64,000 nucleotides of DNA from Entrophospora sp. SA101 (lineage: Eukaryota; Glomeromycota; Glomeromycetes; Entrophosporales; Entrophosporaceae): the NCBI GenBank assembly GCA_958430865.1, contig CAUDNR010002557.1, positions 126,557 to 190,556 of the forward strand, given 5' to 3'. The notes below the pieces were generated by a model. It saw nothing but the letters and a program-made list of their open reading frames with translations, was not told the origin of the DNA and did not search any database. This document shows positions 34,874-48,095 of the stretch, piece by piece. The translations under genes and the position numbers were made by a program. Position 1 is the stretch's first letter, and each line of letters begins with the position of its first letter.

Positions 34874-36613
34874 TTAAGGAAAAGCGCACATCTTCTTAAA
34901 ATCGCACCCAATATGATCACTAAAAAGTTCTTTAAACCTGTTCCAGTCACAATACTCACTTCCACAACCCGGAATCACAAGTGGTTTAAAGTTAAATACC
35001 GCTCTTATCTTTACATTATCCTTGTGATCACCTGAACAAGAATATACTTCCCAATAAAGTGTAGAAGACCAGGGCATACTTGCATATCCTGTAAACTTGA
35101 CTTTTTTAATTTGTTCAAAGGTTAAATCTGCCGTGAGTGGATGTTTTTCTTTAAATAATCCCTGTGATCAAAAGGCAATATAGATGTTATCATCAAAGAA
35201 CAGAAGATGAAATAAAAATGAAATTTTTCATATACCAGTAAAGTAAATGTTAAAAGTAAAGTAACTCCATGAGTATTCTTCAAATCAGCTATCATAAAAG
35301 ACTTCCCACTTAAATAATCATCAACTCCATTTACAAGTTGAGTAATATAGCGACAAGCTATTCGCTTATTAAAAGGATGTCCATATTGTAATGTATGATA
35401 TTCGTAAATATCCCAATAATATCGTAATAATAGAAGTTCTTTACGGCTTAGTAATGAACACCATGTGTCAGCTCGATTAAAATGAACGACCCAAAACTGG
35501 CAATTAGTAAACATATATGGTAATAAATGTGGATCAAGAGGCGGACTAAGACCATGTTCATCAGAAAGACGTTTTGCAATTTGTGCTAGAGTCTTGTTGC
35601 CATAGGAATAAAGTTGTTCATCTCGTAATGGATTGTTTTTAAAAACGGTCTCATTCCATCGTGAGCAGGTATCAAAGAATGGTGTCAAAATCTCATCTTG
35701 CTCCTATACAATATAATATTAATATATTAATATGTGTGTTAACAGATTTGAACAAAAATGGATTATAAATGGCATAGTAAAATTTTTATACCACTGGTAC
35801 AGACGAAATGTATACAGGTTGACTTTTACAAGTGTCTAAAGAGCCTTTGCCATTAAATAATCCTTCGGAAAAGGCCATTGCCGATGCACCAGCTCTTTAA
35901 ACAATATTGTATATTATATATGTGTGTGTTAATTAAAATAAAAAAAAAAGTAGAATTCCAAACATGAAATTGTACCTTGAAGTACCGGCACTTTGAAATT
36001 TTACAACTTCGGGATCGTATTTGACTCTCCAAAATTCTGGGTATCTTTGACGAGACTGCTTACCATCAAAAAACGATTCGATTTCTCCTCGTTTGATCAA
36101 TTGAAAATTTTTCCTCATCGGGAAAACATTTTTATACTATATATAAAAAGAAAGATGTTTTTTCAGTTATGATAAATTTTAATGAATATGACAAATAATG
36201 TTTATTACCCATTCTTTTGCAATAGGAACATTAGCAAATGCTTTTTCCAATTTTTCATAGGCATTAATATCATTTGGGGCTGGATATCTCGCTCCTAATA
36301 ATTGTTTTAAAAGGATTATTTAATGCGGTCAAATTTGTACATGTTTGTATACGAAATAATATTTACCATGTCTCATGTTCAAATGTAACTGTACTAATTT
36401 ACATTTCTCAGGATATTTCACGGGTTTAACATCAAGAGAAAAGGCAGTCCGTTCTGGTTCAAGGTAAAATAAGTTGCCGTTTATAAGTTGTTCTAGAGAA
36501 TGTTTGTATACATGGCATTGTGTCGGATTATAGGAAACAAATAAAGCAAAGATAAAAATTGAATATATAATGTGGTGTGAAAACTGCATCTTCTTTAGAA
36601 TTGCAAGTTGCAT
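34874..36613 (-). CDS. Secreted MINPP1-like histidine phosphatase, paralog A
   Basis: Six exons: 36367-36613, 36209-36294, 35976-36136, 35792-35894, 35236-35703 and 34874-35161, giving 450 aa (442 if the second Met starts). A hydrophobic signal peptide follows Met9 (HHIIYSIFIFALFVSY). RHGARYP spans exons 1-2 (about 81-87) and SAGTSR lies near 160, as in multiple inositol polyphosphate phosphatases, which dephosphorylate phytate and higher inositol phosphates. Conserved features include DTCSRWNETV and a Cys-rich C-terminus (PGCGSEYC, CDFKKMC). The proton-donor motif, H-A-E in MINPP1 or H-D in other acid phosphatases, reads THGVT near 344, so catalysis may be altered. Secretion would fit phosphate acquisition or symbiotic signalling; that is inference. 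Confidence 0.85.
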
Positions 36614-39386
36614 TTGTTCAAGAAAAGAGAATCCATTTCTTTATATATTACGTTAGGTCGATTATATAATAATAATTTAAATTGTTTAAGGAACGAAATT
36701 TCTATTTGGAATTTTCTCAAATAACATTTAATGGTAATCTTTTAGATAATGTTGAGATGAATTTCACGATCGCCCAATAATAATAATGTGAAATTTTGCT
36801 TTGTGGAAACCCTTAAAAATTTTTAAAATAATTATTTTTCAAGAATAGTTAGCAACCAAGTATGATCTATTAAAAGAACAATTTCTAAAGTTTTTAAAAC
36901 AAGGGATAATTGCTTTAGATCCGAAACAACAGACTTAATAAACAAGAAGTCATCAAGCTTCATTTCTTGAAATTGCTTCGAATTGAACAATTGAGTAATT
37001 TGAATAAACGAACAAAACGAGTAATATAAGGATTGAGTTGTATTACGAACGTGAATTTCTATTATGTGGATAAGGATTTTTTAATTCTCCACAAAATATC
37101 TGAGCAAATTTTATACAGTCAAACAAACTCGTTCCAACGAATTCATAATCAACGAAATTTAACAACATATTAATTAGTAATTTTGGTACAATGAATCTTA
37201 AATGGGTCTGTACTAGGAAAATCGAGCTTCCAGCTATTTTTTTTTTTTTTGTCTTTTTACTCAACAATAATCTCTAATAAAGGATTTACAGTTGGTGAAA
37301 AAATTGGACCCTGATTGCATAGTAGAAAAATGAGATACAAGGCTTGGAATATTTTCTTTATATATTAAAAACATGTAACCAAATTTATAAGGGTTGTTAC
37401 TAAAAATAGATTTTTTGTCTGGGAAGGTTGATTTTCCTATATAGTACAAACCCCAAATGCTAAATTAGCTTGATCACAAATATTGGAATCTTAATTGTTC
37501 TCATTTGAAATTTTCTAGTCTGCCATAAAATTATTGATGATGATTTAAATGTTCTAATTCAATTACGCGTAATAATACAATTTATTATATTTATTGTTGT
37601 TTTACCTTTATAATTATTCTATTATTTTCAGTGGTCTGCAAAATCATGATTTTATAAAAAAAAATAATACTAAATTTCAAGTTGGCTCGAATTAAGTATA
37701 AACTCGGCTTGTTCAGAGCTTTGTTCACAGCAACATGTTTAACAAAAGACATGATAAGGTCCAAAAATTTTCCTCGCTCAGCTTTAGTTAATTCAGAATT
37801 TTTTTGATCTATAATCAATTTTATTAACAAATTTTTACCATGACAAAAGCATAAAATTTTGCTCAATTTTATCTCTGAATTGAAATCTATAAAATGATAT
37901 TTATTTGAAAAAAAAATTATAAATTAAGTTAAACTTTATCGAAGGACAGCAGCTGTGTTGAATCATGTTTCAGTACTGCTGGTCGTATTGAATAAAACTA
38001 TTATAAGATGGATTTTGTTAATTTGCTATTGAATCCATCTTAGAAATATACTTTAAGAAGTTAGATGGTACTAAAAAATTTTGACATTTTGAACCTTCTG
38101 AACCTGATGTTGTAAAAGCCCAGACGGCCCTTTCATGAATTAAAGCTAAGAGAACAAAATTTTCAATATCATAAAAGATATTATAACCTTAACATTTCCC
38201 ATATTATCCTATGGAGCCTAAGCATCATCATTACCGAAATTCAAAACCTAAATCGAAAGTCAAACTATGGATACATTTCACTAAAAATCGCTAATTCTTT
38301 TGTCAATTAACTATAAAAAATATTATCAAAAAATCATTATCAAATTTTATAATTAATCCTAGTTAATCCAAACCTTTTTTTAGCCTATTTCCTCAGTACG
38401 GTTTCGGTTTAGGTTTCGGTATCTTGACATAGTTTCGGTGGACACCGTAGTCAAGCGCTGAAACAACTTTCGCAAAATCCACTTAGTGCCTTGTTTTTGG
38501 AATTTTCTTTATTTCGTTCAAATGATTGTAAAAAAACAACCTTTTCTATTTTCTCTATCGTACATAGAAATCTTCGGTGAAATATAAATACACTTAATGG
38601 TACCGAATAATTGCAAATAAATAAAATGTCACTCTTACAAAGCTCAACGGCTTCTGTAAAGTTCCTTTTATTTCAGTTGTTTTTTTATCTGGCCAATTTT
38701 AGTTTATTTACAAAACAATTTAAGCAGCTTGTTTGACGGTCTTACGTTGCAATTACAATAGCACCGCTAGTATTTCCAATAACCTTTGGGTAATACTTTA
38801 ATAACCATTGCTAATACCCATAAGTTAACCAACCTTTGTACTAAATGCTTGCTCACTCACTAAATTATATTATTAATAGTTACTAACACACATTAGTTAG
38901 TTCAATAACTTAATGCAGTTTTTTACAAATGTTCCACAATTGTTGCCTTCTTACCAAGGCACTCCATTTGTTACTTTTACCAAAACGCTTTAAACGAAAA
39001 ATAAAGCAACGGTATTTTTATTTTAAAAGTTTATTAAAGACGTTAAAAATTAATTTTATTTACTAAAAATAATCATTTGCTACAAGGTTTTATGTTAATG
39101 CTTTTTCAAGCAAGGCCTGTGAAAAATGAAGGTTTAATAAATAATCATCAGTGTAGTTGTCATAATAATATATAATTATAATTAATAGTTGCCAAAATTA
39201 TCTCGTAATTATTTAAACTCCTCATTAAATTGGAGAATATTGAGTATTGACATGATATTTTTTTATCCCATACATAACATCACGCAAAGATAATAATAAT
39301 AATGCGAATACAGTTCACTCTCTCTATAACGAACCCTCTGTCCCTATATGTAATTTCTCTGCTTTTGGTCGTTATAGAGAGAGTTT
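35522..39386. repeat. 3.87-kb direct repeat, copy 1
   Basis: Identical, as far as I could compare, to 43101-46965 at a constant offset of 7579. It starts inside exon 5 of the MINPP-like gene (first mismatch at 35521/43100) and ends inside the MITE (first mismatch at 39387/46966). It therefore covers the 5' half of the gene, its upstream region and 78 bp of MITE. Confidence 0.92.
36614..39308. other. Upstream/intergenic region of MINPP paralog A
   Basis: No supported gene. Minus-strand frames at 37043-37267, 37261-37449 and 37591-37866 look like pieces of one decayed coding sequence (for example LTKAERGKFLDLIMSFVKHV), but I recognise no family and stops intervene. Near 38397-38425 is a GGTTTCGGTTTAGGTTTCGGT tract typical of some transposon ends. 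The whole region is duplicated at 44193-46887. Confidence 0.45.
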
Positions 39387-39502
39387 ATTAAGATGGTCGT
39401 TATAGAGAGAGAAATTAATTATAAAAAATTGAAACGGGACAAAAGGGAAGTTCGTTATAGAGAAATTTTACTTAGTGGTCGTTATAGAGAGAGTAGACTG
39501 TA
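39309..39502. mobile_element. MITE copy B, diverged
   Basis: Same TA-CAGT..ACTG-TA element as at 7514-7708, 190 bp between the TAs. The first 78 bp (39309-39386) equal the other two copies. After that come substitutions and a one-base deletion (TTATTA for TTGTTA, CGGGAC for CGGGGAC, TTCGTT for TTAGTT). The flank beyond 39502 is unique, so the direct repeat ends inside this element. Confidence 0.85.
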
Positions 39503-42450
39503 CTACTATAAACACTCAAATTTTACTCATTGGTCAATTTAATATTTAAAGGAAATGATATTTGTTCTTTTGCATTAATTGTGAAAATCATTCATGTCTT
39601 TTGCATCTATTCATGAAGCATCTAGTTAGCTGTTTAATTGCAAAGTTACTTTTATAAATAAAGTCTTTCTATGTCTTGAAAAAATTCGATAGCATCAACT
39701 TAATATTAACATTGACATTAAAATTAAAAATAATATTAATCAAGTTGATTAAGCTAATAACTCTATACACACAATGCAAAAAAAAAATACCTCCCGCATC
39801 TAAATAATTAATTACCTCCCGCATCTAATAAATTAGATCGTTTGAACCGATACATCACCACCTTTTCTTTTCGTATGGCTAAGAAACAACACTTGATAGT
39901 AATAACCTAATCAATTTTATTGAGATTAGTTTGTTTCTAACGACGAAATTCCCACAAGTGATAAACATGAAAAAATATACAATTTATTCAAACTACGTGT
40001 ATAAGTCTGAGAAAATACAAAATCACTAAAAATAATAGCTCAATATTTGAACCCAGAAATAATTTTAATTTCTGAGAGTCAAGCATTAAATGTTAAATAA
40101 TAAAGCCATCTTCAAAGAAGTAATAGAAATCAGGTCTTTTATCTGTGAGGTAGATAAGTTTAATATTAAATGATGATGTTTCAATAGAAATTTCTATAAG
40201 AAGGCGAAATATTAGATTTAAAATACGAATATTTTATCATTAAATTATGATGCGAGTGTTAAATGTGTAAATAGTAGAAATCAGTATGTTTTATATTCAG
40301 TTTCAAATATTTGTGCTTAATTGTAGAGTAGTAACAATAATTTCTGGATTAACAACTAAATTATTTTTTTCGTTTCATCATAAACCCATTTGTTCACATA
40401 GCAGTATAAACTACTTTTGTTGATTTTATTAATTTTGTTATATGATTTGAAACATCCAATAAAAAGATTTGTAGATGCAGGCTAAAGGCAATATCTATCT
40501 GAGCATATTGCTGGCTTACACTTGTTACATTCTCATTTATGATAAATTCAAAATCATAAATCAATCATTCTCTACAATATTTTTTTTTTCAGAAAGTCCT
40601 TATTCTATCGGGTATATTTATTTAAGTGAATATTTCATTATGAATTTTATATCTCTCTGGAACAAAACCAGACAAATAGCAGTCGCCTCTAAAATCTTTA
40701 AAATACTAAAACAAATAAATTCAAAAATATTGGTCGATAAGTTTTATGGCTTATGACTCTAGCTTTAAAACTTATCGTTTAAATTTTTCTTAGAGACAAC
40801 AAAAAATTTTAATATAAAAATGTTTCTTTATCCGCTTAATTCAGAGCCAAATGGTAGTTTTTAGATGTGAGGATCGCATGATATTTCAAGTTGTTATATA
40901 TCTCAGAAATCAGGCTTGCAGCTTACTTTTGAAACCTATATAGCATACAATATATTAAGTTGAGTATTTGCAGACTTGTCTTATAAGCATTTTTCTGCAA
41001 GCGAAAATGTTAATGTTACAAATAATTATTAAATAAGAATCATTTGGGGAATGAATAATTCATGGATCAAGTGAAGTTTACAGCGAAAATTACAATTGTT
41101 ATTTATATGTTATTGAATTCTAGGCGATTTATTTACTTAAAAGTGATTTCTTGCAAATAAAAACATCTATATATTGACGAAGCAAATATGTTGGCGACGA
41201 TTACCTTTTCCATTTATAATTGTTAGACATTTTTACATTGTTAGCTTTTATCTTAGTGTGGCTTTTTAGATGACTCAACTTTATCAAGGATTGGACGACT
41301 TGTCATAGAAGAGCTTTCTTTCGACTTATAGGTTAGCCGAGTGAAGCAAGTATTTGACAAAGCTTAAATGTTTATATTGTTGTTGATATTTTACTCTAGA
41401 TTAGTAGCCAACCAGTTAGCTATCTTGATATTTTCGTTGGCTTGATTTGATCAAAAGTTAACCAACTTCTCATAGAAGCAAAAAAAAACTTTGAATATCA
41501 ATATGGAATAATTTATTTTAATTAATTAGAATAGCTCTCAAAGCAATTATGCTCTGATAACACTTGCTCAAGTGCTTCGCTTCTATCTTTTTCTTGGGTT
41601 CTTTTGTATTCTTGGCATTGGCTAATCTTTTAAAAAAAAAATTTATACGCATAGTGTTGACAATAAATCATATGGATAATCAACTTAATAATTTATTCTT
41701 TAAAGCAAAGTCAATAGGAAGTCTGGTTTGTTTCTTTGGTAAGTAAATAAACCTAAAAAAATTTATTTTAAAGAAAAAAAAAATTTTTTTTGATAATCTA
41801 AACTACTACCCTTGTTCTCATAATAACAATAATTCCTTTCATCAAAAGTAATTCAATTGTGTGCTATTACGCAAAATTTATCAACTCAAATACCAACTTC
41901 TCTTTTCTTTCTTGTAATTCATTAGCACGCTCACAAAATTCCTCTTATAATCCTCGTACATTCACGAAATCTTTCTTGAACTTTAAAAACTTCTCAAATA
42001 GCTGTTTTACTAGGAATCACGTTTATTTCTCTGAAGTTCTTTTTGGCAGACTTTATTTATTTTTTGTTCAATTAATTGTTTGAAATAAAAAAAACCACAA
42101 GAGAATTAGTCACATATTAAAGAAAATATGTATTAATCTTGAAGACATAATTCTAATGTGCAGCAGTTGAGTAATATTAATAGGTATAATTTAATATTAA
42201 TATTGGCAAGTATCCATTGAACAATACTAATAATAATATCAACAACAACAATAATTAATTATTTATGGTACGTTTAAAGGAAGAAAAATCAAGATGATAA
42301 ATTTTTTTTTATCAAACTTGATGATACCTTCTCACAACGGATGCACGGGGACACATAAGAGAATTTTATGCCACTACACACAAATTGATCATTGTTTATT
42401 TTAAAATTATTTAACAAAAAAAAAAGTGACAAAGAATTTAAATCATCCTA
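39503..42450. other. Intergenic region of tandem unit 2
   Basis: No intact gene. From about 40020 it parallels 33000-34870 with frequent indels. It has an extra stretch of several hundred bases (about 40870-41530), interpreted as an insertion in this unit or a deletion in the other. It contains the kinase relic at 40280-40600 and simple AT-rich DNA. Confidence 0.5.
40280..40600 (-). pseudogene. Kinase N-terminus relic, unit 2
   Basis: Counterpart of the relic at 33370-33640, sharing AACAACTAAATTATTTTTTT, GTTACATTCTCATTTATGAT and TCTACAATATTTTTTTTTTC tracts with it, and through it the first exon of the kinase pseudogene at 31791-32393. The frame is broken. Its presence in both units shows that the kinase fragment predates the tandem duplication. 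Confidence 0.5.
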
Positions 42451-44192
42451 TTAAGGATAAGTGCACATCTTCTTAAAATCGCACCCAATCTGATCACTAA
42501 AAAGTTCTTTAAATTTGTTCCAGTCACAATACTCACTTCCACAACCTGGAATCACAAGTGGTTTAAAGTTCAATACTGCTCGTATCTTTACATTATCCTT
42601 GTGATCACCTGAACAAGAATATACTTCCCAATAAAGTGTAGAAGTCCAGTGTAAAGTTGCATATTCTGTATACCTGACTTTTTTAATTTGTTCAAAGGTT
42701 AAATCTGCTGTGAGTGGGTGATTTTCTTTAAATACTCCCTGTGATCAAAAGACAAATATAGATGTAATTGTAAAAGAATGGAAGATGAAAATAAAAATGA
42801 AAATTTTCATATACCAGTAAAGTAAATGTTGTAAGTAAAATATATCCATGAGCAAACTTCAAATCAGCTATCATAAGAGACTTCCCACTTATATAATCAT
42901 CAACTCCATTTACAAGTTGAGTAATATAGCGACAGGCTATTCGCTTATTAAGAGGATGTCCATATTGTACTGTATAATATCCCCAAATATCCCAATAATA
43001 TCGTAATAATAGAAGTTCTTTACGGCTTAGTAATGAACACCATGTGTCAGTTCGATTAAAATGAACAACCCAATACTGGCAATTAGTAAACATATATGGC
43101 AATAAATGTGGATCAAGAGGCGGACTAAGACCATGTTCATCAGAAAGACGTTTTGCAATTTGTGCTAGAGTCTTGTTGCCATAGGAATAAAGTTGTTCAT
43201 CTCGTAATGGATTGTTTTTAAAAACGGTCTCATTCCATCGTGAGCAGGTATCAAAGAATGGTGTCAAAATCTCATCTTGCTCCTATACAATATAATATTA
43301 ATATATTAATATGTGTGTTAACAGATTTGAACAAAAATGGATTATAAATGGCATAGTAAAATTTTTATACCACTGGTACAGACGAAATGTATACAGGTTG
43401 ACTTTTACAAGTGTCTAAAGAGCCTTTGCCATTAAATAATCCTTCGGAAAAGGCCATTGCCGATGCACCAGCTCTTTAAACAATATTGTATATTATATAT
43501 GTGTGTGTTAATTAAAATAAAAAAAAAAGTAGAATTCCAAACATGAAATTGTACCTTGAAGTACCGGCACTTTGAAATTTTACAACTTCGGGATCGTATT
43601 TGACTCTCCAAAATTCTGGGTATCTTTGACGAGACTGCTTACCATCAAAAAACGATTCGATTTCTCCTCGTTTGATCAATTGAAAATTTTTCCTCATCGG
43701 GAAAACATTTTTATACTATATATAAAAAGAAAGATGTTTTTTCAGTTATGATAAATTTTAATGAATATGACAAATAATGTTTATTACCCATTCTTTTGCA
43801 ATAGGAACATTAGCAAATGCTTTTTCCAATTTTTCATAGGCATTAATATCATTTGGGGCTGGATATCTCGCTCCTAATAATTGTTTTAAAAGGATTATTT
43901 AATGCGGTCAAATTTGTACATGTTTGTATACGAAATAATATTTACCATGTCTCATGTTCAAATGTAACTGTACTAATTTACATTTCTCAGGATATTTCAC
44001 GGGTTTAACATCAAGAGAAAAGGCAGTCCGTTCTGGTTCAAGGTAAAATAAGTTGCCGTTTATAAGTTGTTCTAGAGAATGTTTGTATACATGGCATTGT
44101 GTCGGATTATAGGAAACAAATAAAGCAAAGATAAAAATTGAATATATAATGTGGTGTGAAAACTGCATCTTCTTTAGAATTGCAAGTTGCAT
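42451..44192 (-). CDS. Secreted MINPP1-like histidine phosphatase, paralog B
   Basis: Exons 43946-44192, 43788-43873, 43555-43715, 43371-43473, 42815-43282 and 42451-42738 keep the intron phases and the 450-aa length of paralog A. Exons 1-4 and the start of exon 5 are identical to A. From 43100 downward the sequence diverges, with 14 of the last 95 residues different by my count (for example W-T-S for W-S-S, CTYP for CAFP at the end). RHGARYP and SAGTSR are retained. The catalytic-acid motif here is AHGYI instead of THGVT; both lack the expected A-E or D after the His. All splice sites are intact and the differences leave the frame open, so this copy looks maintained. Confidence 0.85.
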
Positions 44193-46965
44193 TTGTTCAA
44201 GAAAAGAGAATCCATTTCTTTATATATTACGTTAGGTCGATTATATAATAATAATTTAAATTGTTTAAGGAACGAAATTTCTATTTGGAATTTTCTCAAA
44301 TAACATTTAATGGTAATCTTTTAGATAATGTTGAGATGAATTTCACGATCGCCCAATAATAATAATGTGAAATTTTGCTTTGTGGAAACCCTTAAAAATT
44401 TTTAAAATAATTATTTTTCAAGAATAGTTAGCAACCAAGTATGATCTATTAAAAGAACAATTTCTAAAGTTTTTAAAACAAGGGATAATTGCTTTAGATC
44501 CGAAACAACAGACTTAATAAACAAGAAGTCATCAAGCTTCATTTCTTGAAATTGCTTCGAATTGAACAATTGAGTAATTTGAATAAACGAACAAAACGAG
44601 TAATATAAGGATTGAGTTGTATTACGAACGTGAATTTCTATTATGTGGATAAGGATTTTTTAATTCTCCACAAAATATCTGAGCAAATTTTATACAGTCA
44701 AACAAACTCGTTCCAACGAATTCATAATCAACGAAATTTAACAACATATTAATTAGTAATTTTGGTACAATGAATCTTAAATGGGTCTGTACTAGGAAAA
44801 TCGAGCTTCCAGCTATTTTTTTTTTTTTTGTCTTTTTACTCAACAATAATCTCTAATAAAGGATTTACAGTTGGTGAAAAAATTGGACCCTGATTGCATA
44901 GTAGAAAAATGAGATACAAGGCTTGGAATATTTTCTTTATATATTAAAAACATGTAACCAAATTTATAAGGGTTGTTACTAAAAATAGATTTTTTGTCTG
45001 GGAAGGTTGATTTTCCTATATAGTACAAACCCCAAATGCTAAATTAGCTTGATCACAAATATTGGAATCTTAATTGTTCTCATTTGAAATTTTCTAGTCT
45101 GCCATAAAATTATTGATGATGATTTAAATGTTCTAATTCAATTACGCGTAATAATACAATTTATTATATTTATTGTTGTTTTACCTTTATAATTATTCTA
45201 TTATTTTCAGTGGTCTGCAAAATCATGATTTTATAAAAAAAAATAATACTAAATTTCAAGTTGGCTCGAATTAAGTATAAACTCGGCTTGTTCAGAGCTT
45301 TGTTCACAGCAACATGTTTAACAAAAGACATGATAAGGTCCAAAAATTTTCCTCGCTCAGCTTTAGTTAATTCAGAATTTTTTTGATCTATAATCAATTT
45401 TATTAACAAATTTTTACCATGACAAAAGCATAAAATTTTGCTCAATTTTATCTCTGAATTGAAATCTATAAAATGATATTTATTTGAAAAAAAAATTATA
45501 AATTAAGTTAAACTTTATCGAAGGACAGCAGCTGTGTTGAATCATGTTTCAGTACTGCTGGTCGTATTGAATAAAACTATTATAAGATGGATTTTGTTAA
45601 TTTGCTATTGAATCCATCTTAGAAATATACTTTAAGAAGTTAGATGGTACTAAAAAATTTTGACATTTTGAACCTTCTGAACCTGATGTTGTAAAAGCCC
45701 AGACGGCCCTTTCATGAATTAAAGCTAAGAGAACAAAATTTTCAATATCATAAAAGATATTATAACCTTAACATTTCCCATATTATCCTATGGAGCCTAA
45801 GCATCATCATTACCGAAATTCAAAACCTAAATCGAAAGTCAAACTATGGATACATTTCACTAAAAATCGCTAATTCTTTTGTCAATTAACTATAAAAAAT
45901 ATTATCAAAAAATCATTATCAAATTTTATAATTAATCCTAGTTAATCCAAACCTTTTTTTAGCCTATTTCCTCAGTACGGTTTCGGTTTAGGTTTCGGTA
46001 TCTTGACATAGTTTCGGTGGACACCGTAGTCAAGCGCTGAAACAACTTTCGCAAAATCCACTTAGTGCCTTGTTTTTGGAATTTTCTTTATTTCGTTCAA
46101 ATGATTGTAAAAAAACAACCTTTTCTATTTTCTCTATCGTACATAGAAATCTTCGGTGAAATATAAATACACTTAATGGTACCGAATAATTGCAAATAAA
46201 TAAAATGTCACTCTTACAAAGCTCAACGGCTTCTGTAAAGTTCCTTTTATTTCAGTTGTTTTTTTATCTGGCCAATTTTAGTTTATTTACAAAACAATTT
46301 AAGCAGCTTGTTTGACGGTCTTACGTTGCAATTACAATAGCACCGCTAGTATTTCCAATAACCTTTGGGTAATACTTTAATAACCATTGCTAATACCCAT
46401 AAGTTAACCAACCTTTGTACTAAATGCTTGCTCACTCACTAAATTATATTATTAATAGTTACTAACACACATTAGTTAGTTCAATAACTTAATGCAGTTT
46501 TTTACAAATGTTCCACAATTGTTGCCTTCTTACCAAGGCACTCCATTTGTTACTTTTACCAAAACGCTTTAAACGAAAAATAAAGCAACGGTATTTTTAT
46601 TTTAAAAGTTTATTAAAGACGTTAAAAATTAATTTTATTTACTAAAAATAATCATTTGCTACAAGGTTTTATGTTAATGCTTTTTCAAGCAAGGCCTGTG
46701 AAAAATGAAGGTTTAATAAATAATCATCAGTGTAGTTGTCATAATAATATATAATTATAATTAATAGTTGCCAAAATTATCTCGTAATTATTTAAACTCC
46801 TCATTAAATTGGAGAATATTGAGTATTGACATGATATTTTTTTATCCCATACATAACATCACGCAAAGATAATAATAATAATGCGAATACAGTTCACTCT
46901 CTCTATAACGAACCCTCTGTCCCTATATGTAATTTCTCTGCTTTTGGTCGTTATAGAGAGAGTTT
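43101..46965. repeat. 3.87-kb direct repeat, copy 2
   Basis: Second copy of 35522-39386 (offset +7579). At its right end it runs within the MITE straight into the right inverted-repeat arm rather than into the unique DNA that follows copy 1. Confidence 0.92.
44193..46887. other. Upstream/intergenic region of MINPP paralog B
   Basis: Identical copy of 36614-39308, with the same decayed minus-strand frames at 44622-45445. No supported gene. Confidence 0.45.
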
Positions 46966-47082
46966 GTTAAGATGGTCGTTATAGAGAGAGAAATTAATTA
47001 TAAAAAATTGAAACGGGGACAAGAGGAAAGTTAGTTATAGAGAAATTTTACTTAGTGGTCGTTATAGAGAGAGTAGACTGTA
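46888..47082. mobile_element. MITE copy C at junction of two large repeats
   Basis: Identical to copy A in reverse orientation. Its first 78 bp (46888-46965) also belong to the direct repeat and equal copy B. The 3.87-kb direct repeat and the 7.7-kb inverted repeat therefore overlap by exactly this 78-bp stretch, which makes it the junction. Confidence 0.9.
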
Positions 47083-47425
47083 ATTGCAAATTAATAAAAA
47101 TTTCATCCACAACCATCCATAAATCAAATAATATAAATAAATAAACCTGTTTAGAAATAATCACACATCTAAAATCATTAACAACATTTTTATTTTACAC
47201 AATTTTTGTGGCCATTCCTTAATCATGAACCGTTGACTACTAATAGATTTGACCCTATTAAGTCTGACCAACTTTTTTGATGTATATAATAATTTGACTC
47301 ACAGATTGACCCTAACACTAAATTAATTGACTCTATTAATGATTGTTACATTAATCTATTAGATTATGTAACTACTTAACTAGACTAGGCAAGTACAACG
47401 GGAATATGTCTGTGTCATCATTAAA

Positions 47426-48095
47426 GTGACGACAATTTTATGCTTGCGTCGTCAGAAATGGGACACTATAACCTATTATTCATCTAGAATGATCGAAATG
47501 CGTTTTCCTTGTCACTTTAGAACTAGGTTGAGGCACAACGTGTCGTTGGGTGGCGAATGACAACTGATTTGTGTTTACGTCGTCTTTTGAGAATGCAATA
47601 TAGCGTGACGTGCGGTTTGCGTTTGTCTCGTCACTTGAGGGCCAGGCTGAAGCATGACGTATCGTTTGGGCATCCAATGACGATTGTTTCATGTTTACGT
47701 CGTCACTCGAGGACAGCTGAGGTACAATGTGCCGATTGTGAGGACTATACCCGGACCGGATGCAAAACATCTTAGCTTGCTAATGTGCAATGTGTAATGT
47801 TTCATAAAATAGACTATTTCGTGGTCAAACGATGCATTGATCGAGTAGTCTAATAAATCACAACAAAAAAGGTATAAATAGATATGCTCCCCCATCTGTA
47901 AACTAAAATCGCTTTTCACGATTTATTCGAATTCGAGGTTTGGAGAACGTAGTGCTAAAATGGTAATCCGTCTTTTGCTTTGTAATGTTGCATTCGAATG
48001 CCTGGGTTGAGGTACGTAGTACCGAAATGGTGATTCGTCTTTTGCTTTGTGCGTTGCATTCGATAACCTAGATTTGAGGCACGTAGTGCCGAAAT
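47426..48095. repeat. CpG-rich tandem arrays, right copy
   Basis: Mirror of the arrays at 6501-7170, with the same 66-67-bp units and CGTCA/ACGTC-rich blocks in reverse orientation. Frames of 66-96 codons crossing it are repeat-born. Confidence 0.7.

Noticed and set aside
37043..37866. Three minus-strand frames of 62-91 codons as a small gene
   Set aside because: Stops separate them, no consistent GT..AG joins give a recognisable protein, and the identical copy at 44622-45445 is only part of the direct repeat.
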